Below, one piece after another: positions 17,243 through 25,518 of a stretch of DNA of 45,938 bases. Position numbers and translations under genes: made by a program. Positions within the stretch are counted from its first letter, which is position 1; every line of letters starts with the position of its first letter. Source of the stretch: a candidate division WOR-3 bacterium (GTDB taxonomy: Bacteria > Hydrothermota > Tepidihabitantia > SM23-42); the NCBI GenBank assembly GCA_011052815.1, contig DRIG01000107.1:1-45938 (forward strand). The letters are read 5' to 3'. The notes beneath the pieces were generated by a model that was not told the origin of the DNA, searched no databases, and saw only the letters and a list, made by a program, of their open reading frames with translations.

Positions 17243-17271
17243 ATCATAATGGAATTTCAGGGGTTTGTCAA
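17243..17271 (-). promoter_or_regulatory. Leaderless promoter for deoC
   Basis: Minus-strand TTGACA (17266-17271), 17-bp spacer, TATGAT (17243-17248), then six bases and the ATG. The start codon falls exactly on the expected +1. Confidence 0.7.
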
Positions 17272-17310
17272 TAATAGAGGTAAATACACGATTTAAGCAT
17301 AAACAGGCTT

Positions 17311-17530
17311 TGTCATTCTGAGTCCGCCGCAGGCGGACGAAGAATCTTAATGACTTAATGACTCAATAACTCAATGACCAATGACTAAATGTCCCTTCCA
17401 GCGCAGCTCCCTTCCAGCACCGCTCCCTTTCTCCGTTTCCCCGTTTCTCCCTTTCTCCGTTTCCAACGCTCACAACGATCCAAACGCTCTAAACGCTCCC
17501 TTGTCATTCTGAGCGAAGCGAAGAATCTCA
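17311..17530 (-). repeat. Modular repeat region B (intergenic 17237-17581)
   Basis: This 345-bp gap holds the deoC promoter and repeats but no gene. Two hairpin elements bracket it. The one at 17312-17348 reads ATTCTGAG...CGAAGAAT around a perfect GTCCGCC-GCA-GGCGGAC stem. The shorter version at 17503-17529 has GAGCGAAGCGAAG. Between them are a tandem octamer (17351-17389), the CCAGCGCAGCTCCCTTCCAG module, the CTCCGTTTCCCCGTTTC module and an AACGCTC-type module (about 17464-17499) that recurs in region C. Confidence 0.8.
17351..17389. repeat. Tandem octamer TGACTYAA, five copies
   Basis: TGACTTAA, TGACTCAA, TAACTCAA, TGACCAA, TGACTAAA in succession. A two-unit fragment (TGACTCAATGACCAAT) is found again at 18617-18632, beside the truncated antitoxin region. 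Confidence 0.7.
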
Positions 17531-17581
17531 ATGGAATTCATCCTGTCGACATACGTATGGAATTCTCTCAACAACTGAAAA

Positions 17582-18025
17582 TTAACTTAAATAATCCTTT
17601 AACAACAGAATTCTTATCTCCTCTATTTGAGTAAGATTTTTATCATTAGTCAAAAAAGCATCTACATTCACACTCAATGCCGCAGAGATCTGCAAAGCGT
17701 CAAGTGTTCGAAGACTAAAATATTTACCTTTTAACCTACCAGCTCGCTCCGCGATAATTGGATCAATTTCAACAAGACACAGTCCGTTTGTTAAAAAATT
17801 AATGAATTCCACCACCAAATATTCCCTACCAAGTTGAACCGGCTTCACTAAAACTTCGGTCAAGGTCAACACCGATGAAAAAACTGTTAATCGTCCCTGT
17901 GATAAAATCTCCATAATTTGCTTAACTAAAGGACCAAATTCAGGATGAGCTTCAATATAATAAATAATCGGAGCCGTATCAATAAAAATAGATTTGATTT
18001 TATTGATTTCCTCAACTAAAAGCAT
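17582..18025 (-). CDS. PIN-domain ribonuclease toxin (VapC-like)
   Basis: Likely toxin of a type II toxin-antitoxin pair; PIN toxins cut RNA with Mg2+ held by acidic residues. In 147 aa these are D16 (FIDTAPIIYYIE), E57 (LTEVLVKP), D109 (RTLDALQ) and D128 (LTNDKNL), so the active site is intact. The start ATG lies one base after the antitoxin stop, implying coupled translation; no separate ribosome site is obvious. The 3' end abuts repeat region B. RNA target specificity cannot be read from the sequence. Confidence 0.88.
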   Translation of the reverse strand: MLLVEEINKIKSIFIDTAPIIYYIEAHPEFGPLVKQIMEILSQGRLTVFSSVLTLTEVLVKPVQLGREYLVVEFINFLTNGLCLVEIDPIIAERAGRLKGKYFSLRTLDALQISAALSVNVDAFLTNDKNLTQIEEIRILLLKDYLS

Positions 18026-18026
18026 T

Positions 18027-18248
18027 CTATTTGAAACGGTCTTCCCTTAATCGAATTACATAATCTTGAACATCTTTATTATGCCATAATCCTTTACCTA
18101 AACCATAAACTCGATTTACATCAAATTTATTATGTTTTACTGTCTGTTTTTCCAGTAAACGATGGATAAATTCATCAACTAACTTCAACAACTCTTCGGG
18201 TGTTAATTTTTCAGCTTCCCGCTTGATTCTTTCTAAAATTGTGGCCAT
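18027..18248 (-). CDS. Antitoxin of the PIN pair (DUF2281/VapB-like)
   Basis: A 73-aa charged protein whose first half (LTPEELLKLVDEFIHRLLEK) is the helical pattern of DUF2281-type antitoxins. The C-terminal half (YGLGKGLW...DVQDYVIRLRED) would wrap the toxin. The AGGAAA ribosome site and a promoter lie directly upstream. It precedes and is coupled to the PIN toxin, as is usual for such pairs, and it probably represses its own promoter with the toxin, though no clear operator palindrome is visible. Confidence 0.8.
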   Translation of the reverse strand: MATILERIKREAEKLTPEELLKLVDEFIHRLLEKQTVKHNKFDVNRVYGLGKGLWHNKDVQDYVIRLREDRFK

Positions 18249-18271
18249 ATTTCCTCCATTATCTATAAATA

Positions 18272-18299
18272 AATGTAATCAAAATTCACATAAAGTCAA
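18272..18299 (-). promoter_or_regulatory. Promoter of the toxin-antitoxin pair
   Basis: Minus-strand TTGACT (18294-18299), 16-bp spacer, TACATT (18272-18277). The leader is about 17 nt with TGGAGG before the ATG. Confidence 0.5.
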
Positions 18300-18338
18300 G
18301 ACTACCAATGTATGTGTAGCTACAATATATACCATTAT

Positions 18339-18531
18339 TTACGATAGTTCGGAAGGTAATTTGATTTCTGATTCTTTTATCTCATTATAAGTAAAATCGC
18401 CATATTCCATATAAAGCCACAAATTTATTTTTCCCTTTCTTCTTCAACGCGAATTCTTTCAATTGTGATTCAATGACTTTCAATTCCATTTCCAGAGTTA
18501 ATATCTTCTTTGATAATGAAGCTTCAATCAT
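18339..18531 (-). pseudogene. Frameshifted antitoxin-like gene remnant
   Basis: A good ribosome site (AAGGAG) precedes the ATG at 18531. The frame reads MIEASLSKKILTLEMELKVI and on to ALYGIW, then runs into RFYL and a stop at 18385. Immediately after, another frame continues with GDFTYNEIKESEIKLPSELS and stops at 18339-18341. Small antitoxins of PIN toxins often end in a YGIWKG...I-E pattern, so the two pieces look like one gene broken by a small indel (for example 5 nt lost after TGG, near 18398-18402). No partner toxin is next to it. It keeps its own promoter, so it may be a recent loss or an assembly error. Confidence 0.65.
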
Positions 18532-18550
18532 ATCTTTTCTCCTTAATTTT

Positions 18551-18578
18551 ATTATAAACGAGAAACAACTGAAGTCAA
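18551..18578 (-). promoter_or_regulatory. Promoter of the broken antitoxin
   Basis: Minus-strand TTGACT (18573-18578), 16-bp spacer, TATAAT (18551-18556), leader about 13 nt with AAGGAG. Confidence 0.6.
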
Positions 18579-18642
18579 GAGATAAATGCAAACGGGGACA
18601 TACCTCGGTTGCACTATGACTCAATGACCAATAAAGTTTCCG

Positions 18643-19359
18643 CTATTTATCGTCTTTTTTTATTTCTTCCTCTCCCGGATCACCCTCAATCGGTATATAC
18701 CACCTCTCTTTGTTCTCTTTCCACCACCTCACACACTCCTCAGGTGTGGCGTCCTCTTTGACCTCTCCGTCAGTAAGTTCGGACACCGCAGGAATTAATG
18801 CAGTATCACCTTCAGATATCTTTTCAATCAGATAGGGCAATACAATAATACCCATATCAATTATCCATTGATATTTTTCTTTTGCTTTTTCGGTTTCCCC
18901 TTCTTTCCTTAAACTCTGCCACTCGGTATATAACTTTTTAAATCGCTGGGGGGTCTGCTTTCGGCCCTCACGCCACCAGTAAATATATAACTTAGCTTCA
19001 TCTCTTGAATCACGGCAACCAAAAGATTTATATTCTTCTTTTTCAAAAAACTTTTTGGTAATCATCTGTAGAGAAAGAGTTATAAAAAAATCGCCCGCTT
19101 CCATTTTCTCAATTATATGAGGAATTACAGCTGGTCCTAAGTCCGCAATTCTCCGATATTTCCACCATTCCTCAGGTCCAATTGTTGAACGTAGAATCCG
19201 AATTGAAAGCGGCTCTTTTATAGGTCTATTGTATTCTTCCTCAAATTTCGCTCTAACCTCTGCTGAATCGACACCTGCAGTAGAAGAATACGGCCATAAA
19301 ATTAACAAAAACCCAAAAACCACAAATAATAAATTATCAATTGAAGAATATTCTTGCAT
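18643..19359 (-). CDS. Exported HEAT-like repeat protein, possible partner of the preceding large protein
   Basis: A 238-aa protein of unknown family. Residues about 8-28 are a hydrophobic signal or anchor (LLFVVFGFLLILW), so it should be in the periplasm or on the membrane. The body has two related halves: ADLGPAVIPHIIEKMEAGD followed by a WWREG motif, and IDMGIIVLPYLIEKISEGD followed by a WWKEN motif. This looks like an internal duplication of a HEAT-like helical pair. The tail is acidic. AAGGAGTGAG lies 3 nt before the ATG, and the gene begins 12 nt after the stop of the 19372-21165 gene, so the two are co-transcribed. A role as immunity or chaperone partner is only a guess from this arrangement. 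Confidence 0.65.
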   Translation of the reverse strand: MQEYSSIDNLLFVVFGFLLILWPYSSTAGVDSAEVRAKFEEEYNRPIKEPLSIRILRSTIGPEEWWKYRRIADLGPAVIPHIIEKMEAGDFFITLSLQMITKKFFEKEEYKSFGCRDSRDEAKLYIYWWREGRKQTPQRFKKLYTEWQSLRKEGETEKAKEKYQWIIDMGIIVLPYLIEKISEGDTALIPAVSELTDGEVKEDATPEECVRWWKENKERWYIPIEGDPGEEEIKKDDK

Positions 19360-19371
19360 TGCTCACTCCTT

Positions 19372-21165
19372 TCATCTATAGAACCTAGTTGGAATCCCAT
19401 AAACGGGTCCGTTCAATTGATTCCATATGTGCTCAATCTTCTCACCTTGTCCACATTTACTTTCATACATTATCCACTTTCCTGCACCGCAATCGCATTT
19501 ATAGCGCCTTGCTCCATGAAAACCGATTGATTTACCAATAAGTTTACTATCGGGCGGTTCACTTAGGTAATTCCAACCCCTCGCTGGTGGTGGTTCATTT
19601 AAATAATTCCAATCTCCTACATACGAATAGTACATTGCCTTGGCAATTTTTGCTTTTTCTTCATCTGAACCTGAGGTGACTAACTTCCATCCCTTTTTCT
19701 TAAAATAAAAACTATCCATATCAACGTCTTCAAATATACCATTGTGGTTACCGTAATTCATATCAATGTAGTTTGGGTTATACCAAACATTGCTTTCACC
19801 TACAGACCATGCTATGCAATTGTATTCTGGCCTTGAATATTTCTTGTTTCCGACAACCCGCAGGTCTTGAGTAACACTCCATTCACAACCTTTCAAATTA
19901 GGAAATATGTTAGGATTTTGATAGTTATCCTTTTGGACATAAGTAGGATTCAATTCCCAATGCCACTCTTGTGTTATTGGGTTATAAATCCGAAAGTATA
20001 CTGCTTCAGGTTCGGTCCTCGGTTGTCTACCACAATCCGCAGCAATAAATGTATATTTCACTAAATCACCTGTCCAACGAGTACCTGAGGCATCGTAATA
20101 CCAGATAAAAAGATGGCCTTCTGCATTGTACCCCAGACCTTCAACCCAAAGATTCTCCTTCAAATTCTCAAACTCCTGCCGTTCTGATGGAATCGCAAGA
20201 TTCCAGGACTTTACATCATTGTCATACAATACTTTCTTATCAGCACCTTTATTCGAACTGCTCCAGACACGAATACTCGCATTGTCTCGTTTTAACTCCA
20301 CCCTACCAGTATGTAATAACGGCTTCATCTCAATCTTTACCAACTCCAAATCATCCTCCCCACTCACCGGACCATCCTCAAGATAATCACCACCAGGATG
20401 ACGACCCTCCGAACCCGCTATTGAATTATCGCTGTTATTATCATTATCCAAATTAAAATGCACATAAACGCCAGGATTAACCTCCTCGCTATCAGGAACT
20501 TCATTGTTTTCATAATCATAGGCAATTAAGTTGAATTCTGTAGGATACAAGGGTGTCTTCTCAGAACATCCCCATAATAGACGAACCCCAGTTTCTCGAT
20601 AGTAAACTGTCAATTTGCAATTATAAGGACCCTCGTCAAAAGCAACCACCTCCCCTCCATTATCCTTCCCATCCCACCACAACAGCTGATACTTTTGCTC
20701 CTGGGTGGTCAATTCTCGCGGCCCATAGACTAAAACTGAATCCTTATCACGAATCTCCACCTCCATCTTTATCGGACTGGGAGCAACCTCAGGATCGGCA
20801 TATTCTGGAGGCAGTATCTGATAAACCACACGGGCACTGTCTGGTTTAAGCGGATTAAAGTACTTCTTCACCAGATGCTCTCGAATATAGAAATCAAACA
20901 CACACAAACTCACTGAATCATACACTGGTGCTCTGCCGCCCCAGCCCTCTGCCTTGAACGTATGCATACCTGGTGCATAATCCCTGGAATCTACAGCATA
21001 CTCCTCAATCCATTGCTCCTGACCACCTCCATAGGTCATTGTGTATCGCACTCCGCGCAATTTGTCCTCCATTGTCCTGGGACCGATAAAATCCGGTAAA
21101 TACTCCCCTTCTTTTATCATAAACCTGTCTGCATAAATGATACCCAATGAATCCTCAGTTGTCAA
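19372..21165 (-). CDS. Large exported-type protein lacking its N-terminus, with FlgD-like and papain-like (DUF7689-type) domains
   Basis: The frame has 597 codons from a TTG, but that TTG lies inside a beta-strand-like stretch (VWFYLTTEDSL). The frame continues upstream into the 3' end of miaB without any ATG, GTG or TTG, ribosome site or signal peptide. The gene has probably lost its 5' part. Residues about 105-200 look like a FlgD-type Ig domain (WWDGKDNGGEV). A Ca-binding-like acidic loop (NLDNDNNSDN) follows. The C-terminal 150 residues have the pattern YNCIAW (C450), a tandem WNYLNEPP/WNYLSEPP insertion, HGARR (H550), GKWIMYESKCG, IEHIW and YGIP, as in DUF7689-type papain-like domains, plausible cysteine-hydrolase effectors. 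It may be expressed only by readthrough from miaB, or be dead. Confidence 0.6.
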   Translation of the reverse strand: MTTEDSLGIIYADRFMIKEGEYLPDFIGPRTMEDKLRGVRYTMTYGGGQEQWIEEYAVDSRDYAPGMHTFKAEGWGGRAPVYDSVSLCVFDFYIREHLVKKYFNPLKPDSARVVYQILPPEYADPEVAPSPIKMEVEIRDKDSVLVYGPRELTTQEQKYQLLWWDGKDNGGEVVAFDEGPYNCKLTVYYRETGVRLLWGCSEKTPLYPTEFNLIAYDYENNEVPDSEEVNPGVYVHFNLDNDNNSDNSIAGSEGRHPGGDYLEDGPVSGEDDLELVKIEMKPLLHTGRVELKRDNASIRVWSSSNKGADKKVLYDNDVKSWNLAIPSERQEFENLKENLWVEGLGYNAEGHLFIWYYDASGTRWTGDLVKYTFIAADCGRQPRTEPEAVYFRIYNPITQEWHWELNPTYVQKDNYQNPNIFPNLKGCEWSVTQDLRVVGNKKYSRPEYNCIAWSVGESNVWYNPNYIDMNYGNHNGIFEDVDMDSFYFKKKGWKLVTSGSDEEKAKIAKAMYYSYVGDWNYLNEPPPARGWNYLSEPPDSKLIGKSIGFHGARRYKCDCGAGKWIMYESKCGQGEKIEHIWNQLNGPVYGIPTRFYR

Positions 21166-21182
21166 GTAGAACCAGACTTTGT

Positions 21183-22466
21183 CTACGCTGTCTTTCCGAT
21201 CGGGGTTCTCCCCCTCACTTCACAAATCAAAACTTTTCTGATCTCGCCGGGTTCAATCGTCTCCTCGACAACGACATCCCGATTACCCCTTGTCTTACCC
21301 CGTGTCCCTCCATATTCGCTCTTTGCTTCAAAGAGAACCTCATAGGTATGACCGACCATTGCTTTTATTTTATCGAGCATAATTTTGTTCTGGAACTCTA
21401 TCAACTTCTTCAACCTGCTTTTTATTATATCTTCCGGCAACGGCGTCAATCTACACGCCCGGGTTCCGGGTCTCGGCGAGTAACGATACATATATGCATC
21501 ATCGAATTTCAGTTCGTCCAGAAGCGCCAGTGTTTCCATAAATTCTTCTTCTGTCTCAGTAGGAAAACCGACTATTACATCCGTGGTGATCGTCGCTTCA
21601 GGAATACAATGTCTGATCTTTGTAACGAGCTCGACAAATTCTTCTTTTGTATACCCTCGATTCATCAGTTCCAAAATCCGGTTACATCCTGATTGCAGGG
21701 GTAGATGAAACCACTCGCAGATGTTTTCATACTTTTTTACAGTATCAATCATTTCATCATTGAAATCCTTTGGATGCGAAGTCAGAAACCGCAACCTGGT
21801 CAACCCGGGAATCTGCGCCGCTTTTTGAAGCAGAACCGCAAAAGTGGCACCGTCAAAATAATACGCATTGACGTTCTGTCCGAGAAGGGTTATATCCTTC
21901 ACCCCTTTTGCAATCAGATGTTTTATCTCTGAAATTATATCATCAGGAGGTCTTGACCTCACCCTGCCCCTGACATAGGGAACGATACAGTATGAGCAGT
22001 AGTTGTTACAGCCGCGCATAATCGAAACAAAGTCACAAACAGCCGGGCTGCGGGGATAAATCCCGCAATAGGTCTCGTCAGAATCAGAGGTCTCTATAAT
22101 TCTGGTACAGCTCTCAATGACATCTTCTATGTAATCCGGCAGATTCCGATAAGAATCCGGTCCGATCACCAGATCGACAAAAGGCAGTTGGGCGGTGATC
22201 CTGCCGGCTAAACGCTTCGCCATACAGCCGACCACACCAAGCACCCTTTTCTTCTCGTTACGCCATCGCTTCAGTGTGGAGATATACCCCAATGCCCTGT
22301 TCTCGGCGTGTTCCCGAACCGAGCAGGTATTGACGAGCAGTATGTCAGCCAGTGGAATTTCCTCGGTCCGCGTATATCCTCTGTCCTCCAGTATCTTCGT
22401 GATGATCGAACTGTCGTTCTTGTTCATCTGACATCCAAAGGTTCTGATATAAAACTTCTTCGCCAT
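21183..22466 (-). CDS. miaB: tRNA-2-methylthio-N6-dimethylallyladenosine synthase
   Basis: Radical-SAM methylthiotransferase that adds ms2 to i6A37 of tRNAs. It has the N-terminal cluster cysteines (TFGCQMN, NTCSVRE, GCMAKR), the radical-SAM motif GCNNYCSYC, SHPKDF, LPLQSG and a C-terminal TRAM domain ending near GRTPIG. The ATG at 22466 follows a TTG overlap with the mtaB stop, so it is coupled to mtaB. The length (427 aa) is normal. The stop comes right after the TRAM end, and its last codons overlap the out-of-frame 5' part of the truncated downstream gene. Confidence 0.93.
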   Translation of the reverse strand: MAKKFYIRTFGCQMNKNDSSIITKILEDRGYTRTEEIPLADILLVNTCSVREHAENRALGYISTLKRWRNEKKRVLGVVGCMAKRLAGRITAQLPFVDLVIGPDSYRNLPDYIEDVIESCTRIIETSDSDETYCGIYPRSPAVCDFVSIMRGCNNYCSYCIVPYVRGRVRSRPPDDIISEIKHLIAKGVKDITLLGQNVNAYYFDGATFAVLLQKAAQIPGLTRLRFLTSHPKDFNDEMIDTVKKYENICEWFHLPLQSGCNRILELMNRGYTKEEFVELVTKIRHCIPEATITTDVIVGFPTETEEEFMETLALLDELKFDDAYMYRYSPRPGTRACRLTPLPEDIIKSRLKKLIEFQNKIMLDKIKAMVGHTYEVLFEAKSEYGGTRGKTRGNRDVVVEETIEPGEIRKVLICEVRGRTPIGKTA

Positions 22467-22468
22467 CT

Positions 22469-23644
22469 TCAACCGCCGATATCAGAATCAGATACGACTT
22501 CACCGTAAGTTCCGTCTGAAGTGACCTCTGTAATCTTCACATTCAATAATCGGTTTCCGCCGCATTTTTCCGCAATCTTCACCCGGATGTAATTATCAGT
22601 AATGCCCGAAACAGAACCGTTCTTCTCTTCAGTGATAATACTGAAGATGCGGTTCAACAAACGCTTTCTGAAAATGTGATTCTTCTGACGAATCAAATTC
22701 TTCAATACCCAGAGCCGCTCTTTTTTTACCTTATGCACCACCGGGTCGCCGAGACCGTATGCTTCAGTACCCGGCCGTGGAGAATACGGAAAAACATGAA
22801 GATGGGTGAACGGATTCTCCTCGATGAACCGGCGGGTGTTGTCGAACCTTCCATCGTCTTCACCGGGGAAACCTACGATAATATCAGCACCGACAGCAAC
22901 ATCGTCGAAGTTCGTCGTTATCAAATCAATCACCGTCCCGAGATATTTCACATCATAACCGCGCTTCATCCTCGAGAGAATCTCATCATCGGCACTCTGC
23001 AGTGGAATATGAAAGTGGCGGCAAAAAGGTAAGCTTTTTAAAACCGAAATCAATTCTTTATCAATGAATTTCGGTTCCAGGGAAGATAATCTTATCCGCG
23101 GCAAATGCTCCAGCCCGCTCAAAAACCTTAAAAGTCCGATAAGGGAATCACCGACCTCTTTTCCATAAAGACCGATGTTCGCACCGACCAGGACAATCTC
23201 TTTATATCCTCTGTCCACTGCCCACTGGATCTCTCTTTTGATATCTTCGTATCTTTTGCTCTTTATTCTGTTTCTTATTTTTGCTACAATGCAATAAGTA
23301 CACTCTTCATTACATCCGTCTTCAATCTTGAGAAAGAAGCGTCCCCGATCAGGTTCAGGATAAATCCCCTGAATTAGTTCTTCACGTTGAATATGGTCGA
23401 TGACCCGAAACGCTCCGGAAAACTTTTCCGGGTGGATCCTGCAGGCACAGCCGGTCGCGATAATCTTCGCGCCGGGATATTTTTTCAGCGCATATCTGAA
23501 TTTTTTCAGTGATTTAATCTCGGCTTCTTTAGTGACACAGCAGGTATTGACGATTACGAGGTCGGGTACTCCGCCGAACTTTTCAAGCAGGCAAAAGCCC
23601 TCATATTGATTCAGTTTGCAACCTAAATTGAATATTTTCTGCAA
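22469..23644 (-). CDS. mtaB: tRNA threonylcarbamoyladenosine methylthiotransferase (MtaB-like)
   Basis: Second member of the MiaB family in tandem; MtaB converts t6A37 to ms2t6A37. The 391 aa contain LGCKLNQYE, NTCCVTKEAE, GCACR, the radical-SAM motif GCNEECTYC, SSLEPKF, PLQSADDEIL, GFPGE and a C-terminal TRAM-like region. The short N-terminus with KLNQYE favours MtaB over MiaB. The start is TTG at 23644, because an in-frame stop lies two codons upstream and the next methionine would remove the first cluster cysteine. No ribosome site is clear; translation may be coupled to rpsA, 22 nt upstream. Confidence 0.88.
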   Translation of the reverse strand: MQKIFNLGCKLNQYEGFCLLEKFGGVPDLVIVNTCCVTKEAEIKSLKKFRYALKKYPGAKIIATGCACRIHPEKFSGAFRVIDHIQREELIQGIYPEPDRGRFFLKIEDGCNEECTYCIVAKIRNRIKSKRYEDIKREIQWAVDRGYKEIVLVGANIGLYGKEVGDSLIGLLRFLSGLEHLPRIRLSSLEPKFIDKELISVLKSLPFCRHFHIPLQSADDEILSRMKRGYDVKYLGTVIDLITTNFDDVAVGADIIVGFPGEDDGRFDNTRRFIEENPFTHLHVFPYSPRPGTEAYGLGDPVVHKVKKERLWVLKNLIRQKNHIFRKRLLNRIFSIITEEKNGSVSGITDNYIRVKIAEKCGGNRLLNVKITEVTSDGTYGEVVSDSDIGG

Positions 23645-23665
23645 TACTCAACTACAAATAGAAAA

Positions 23666-25336
23666 CTATTTTTCTTTTTCGCCGAGTTTTTTATTCAAGC
23701 CGAGAATATCACCGATGGTGAATTTATCGGTAGGTTTCGGCTTAACGGCTTCTTTCTTCTTAACCGGCGGTTTGTGCAACTCTTTTTCACTGAGGATGAT
23801 TCTCCGTAATCTCGGATTTATCTTCTTTATCAAAACCTCTATCTCTTCACCGAGTTTATATAAATCCTTTGGTTTTTTGCCGCGCCGCGCCAGGTAATTC
23901 GCCGGGATGAACTCCTCGATACCGTTTTCAAGCATAAGCCTTATTCCCTTGGGCAGAATATCACTCACTTTGCCGGTGATCGTCGAACCCTCTGAATGCG
24001 CTTCAGTAAATTTGGTGAACGGGTCTTCTTTCGTATGTTTGATGCTCAACGAAATCCGGCGGTTCTTGCGATCGATCGTCCTGATCACCGCTTCAATCTT
24101 CTGTCCTTTTTTGAGATAGTCAGAAGCCTTCTTGACCTTCTTGTCCCAGAAGAAGTCATTCACATGGATAAGACCTTCTACACCGTCCATAAGCTGCACA
24201 AAGGCGCCGAAATCCTTCAGGTTGGTGACTTTGACGACGACCTTCTGCCCCACCTTGAACTTTTCGTCGACCGTTGACCAGGGATCAGGTTTTGTCTGTT
24301 TTATGCCGAGCGAAATTCTCCTCTCTTCGCGCGCAATCGACAAGACCACCGCTTCCACTGTATCGCCGACCTTAAGAATCTTCGTCGGATCTTTGATATC
24401 CTTGGTCCAGGACATCTCTGAAACATGGACAAGACCTTCCACACCTTTTTCAATCTCGATAAAGGCGCCGTAGTCCACCACACTGGTGACCTTACCCTTG
24501 ATCTTTGTCCCAACCGGATATTTCTTTTCAATCTTAAGCCAGGGATGTGGTGAAAGCTGTTTGAGTCCGACCGCAATCCTGCCTGTCTCACGGTCCATAA
24601 CCAGGACCTTAACCTTTATCTTATCATTGATCTTGACCACTTCAGCCGGATGGGTGATCTTGGACCAGGAAATATCCGTTATATGAAGCAGGGCATCGAT
24701 TCCACCGATGTCGATGAACGCGCCGAAATCAGTGATATTACGCACTACACCATTTATCACATCCCCCACTTTCACCTTATTGAATATCTTCTTCCGTGCC
24801 TTTGCCTGTTCTTCTTCAACCGCGAGTTTCCGGGAAACCACGATATTCTTGCGCATCATATTTATCTTTACAATCTTGACTTCGATCTTCTGACCGACCG
24901 CGGCGTCGATATCAGCCTGAGATTTGAATTCAATCTGGGAACTGGGTAAGAACGCCTCAACACCGATGATGTCAACGGCGAATCCACCTTTGATACGTTT
25001 TCTGATTTTTGCAGTCGCAAGTTCACCGTTTTCATAGAGATGTTTTATCTGGTCCCAAGCCAATTGAAAATCCGCTTTCTTTTTGGAAATCACCGGAAAA
25101 CCGTCGCGGTCCTCATAGGCCTCCAGAAAAACATAGACCTCTTTGCCGACAAAGGCGTCTTCAGGCGAGGCGAATTCTTCAATCGGTAAAAAACCTTCCG
25201 CCTTCAGCCCGAGATTCAAAAGAACGCCGTTTTCCGTCTGTTTGATTATCGTACCTTTTACAATCTCCCCCTCTCTCGGTGTAACAAAAGATGCTTCAAG
25301 AAGTTTATTCATTTCTTCTTCTGAATAACTTTTCAT
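23666..25336 (-). CDS. rpsA: 30S ribosomal protein S1 (six S1 domains)
   Basis: RNA-binding ribosomal protein that recruits mRNA to the 30S subunit. The 556 aa contain six S1/OB domains. The two N-terminal ones are divergent (ribosome-binding type); the middle ones are typical (ITDFGAFIDI...GLLHITDISW-type, VVDYGAFIEI, LKDFGAFVQL). The last is weaker, followed by a Lys-rich tail. AGGAGGA stands about 9 nt before the ATG. A consensus promoter gives a leader of about 37 nt with a small hairpin (25355-25371), a possible target for autoregulation. rpsA leads an operon with mtaB and miaB. The presence of both S1 and leaderless messages in one genome is worth noting, because leaderless initiation does not need S1 in other bacteria. 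Confidence 0.95.
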   Translation of the reverse strand: MKSYSEEEMNKLLEASFVTPREGEIVKGTIIKQTENGVLLNLGLKAEGFLPIEEFASPEDAFVGKEVYVFLEAYEDRDGFPVISKKKADFQLAWDQIKHLYENGELATAKIRKRIKGGFAVDIIGVEAFLPSSQIEFKSQADIDAAVGQKIEVKIVKINMMRKNIVVSRKLAVEEEQAKARKKIFNKVKVGDVINGVVRNITDFGAFIDIGGIDALLHITDISWSKITHPAEVVKINDKIKVKVLVMDRETGRIAVGLKQLSPHPWLKIEKKYPVGTKIKGKVTSVVDYGAFIEIEKGVEGLVHVSEMSWTKDIKDPTKILKVGDTVEAVVLSIAREERRISLGIKQTKPDPWSTVDEKFKVGQKVVVKVTNLKDFGAFVQLMDGVEGLIHVNDFFWDKKVKKASDYLKKGQKIEAVIRTIDRKNRRISLSIKHTKEDPFTKFTEAHSEGSTITGKVSDILPKGIRLMLENGIEEFIPANYLARRGKKPKDLYKLGEEIEVLIKKINPRLRRIILSEKELHKPPVKKKEAVKPKPTDKFTIGDILGLNKKLGEKEK

Positions 25337-25354
25337 TGCTATAAATCCTCCTTT

Positions 25355-25371
25355 GAATAGTTTTACTATTC
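25355..25371 (-). promoter_or_regulatory. Small hairpin in the rpsA leader
   Basis: Perfect GAATAG-TTTTA-CTATTC inverted repeat at the 5' end of the predicted leader, just before the ribosome site. It is a weak A/T stem; any regulatory role is inferred only from its place. Confidence 0.35.
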
Positions 25372-25379
25372 AGGTTATG

Positions 25380-25407
25380 ATTATACAAAAATAAAAAGGG
25401 TTGTCAA
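25380..25407 (-). promoter_or_regulatory. Consensus promoter of rpsA-mtaB-miaB
   Basis: Minus-strand TTGACA (25402-25407), 16-bp spacer, TATAAT (25380-25385). Confidence 0.8.
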
Positions 25408-25481
25408 TAGAAGGATACAACCGAATTACATCAACATCTTCTTATACATCTTAAGAGTAAAGGGTGCGAACAGAAATGTTT

Positions 25482-25512
25482 TATGCCTCCTCTTTTTAGA
25501 AGAGGAGGCATA
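25482..25512. terminator. Strong hairpin downstream of the Spy-like gene
   Basis: Thirteen-base-pair stem TATGCCTCCTCTT / AAGAGGAGGCATA around a 5-nt loop. It starts just past the stop of the Spy-like gene (minus strand). The T-run after it is poor on the minus strand, so it may be a weak terminator or an mRNA-end stabiliser. Confidence 0.5.
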
Positions 25513-25518
25513 ATTCTC

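Noticed and set aside
18585-18612. Possible transposon end (GTATGTCCCCG-like sequence)
   Set aside because: A single short match to a sequence I associate loosely with REP-type elements; no second end or transposase is visible.
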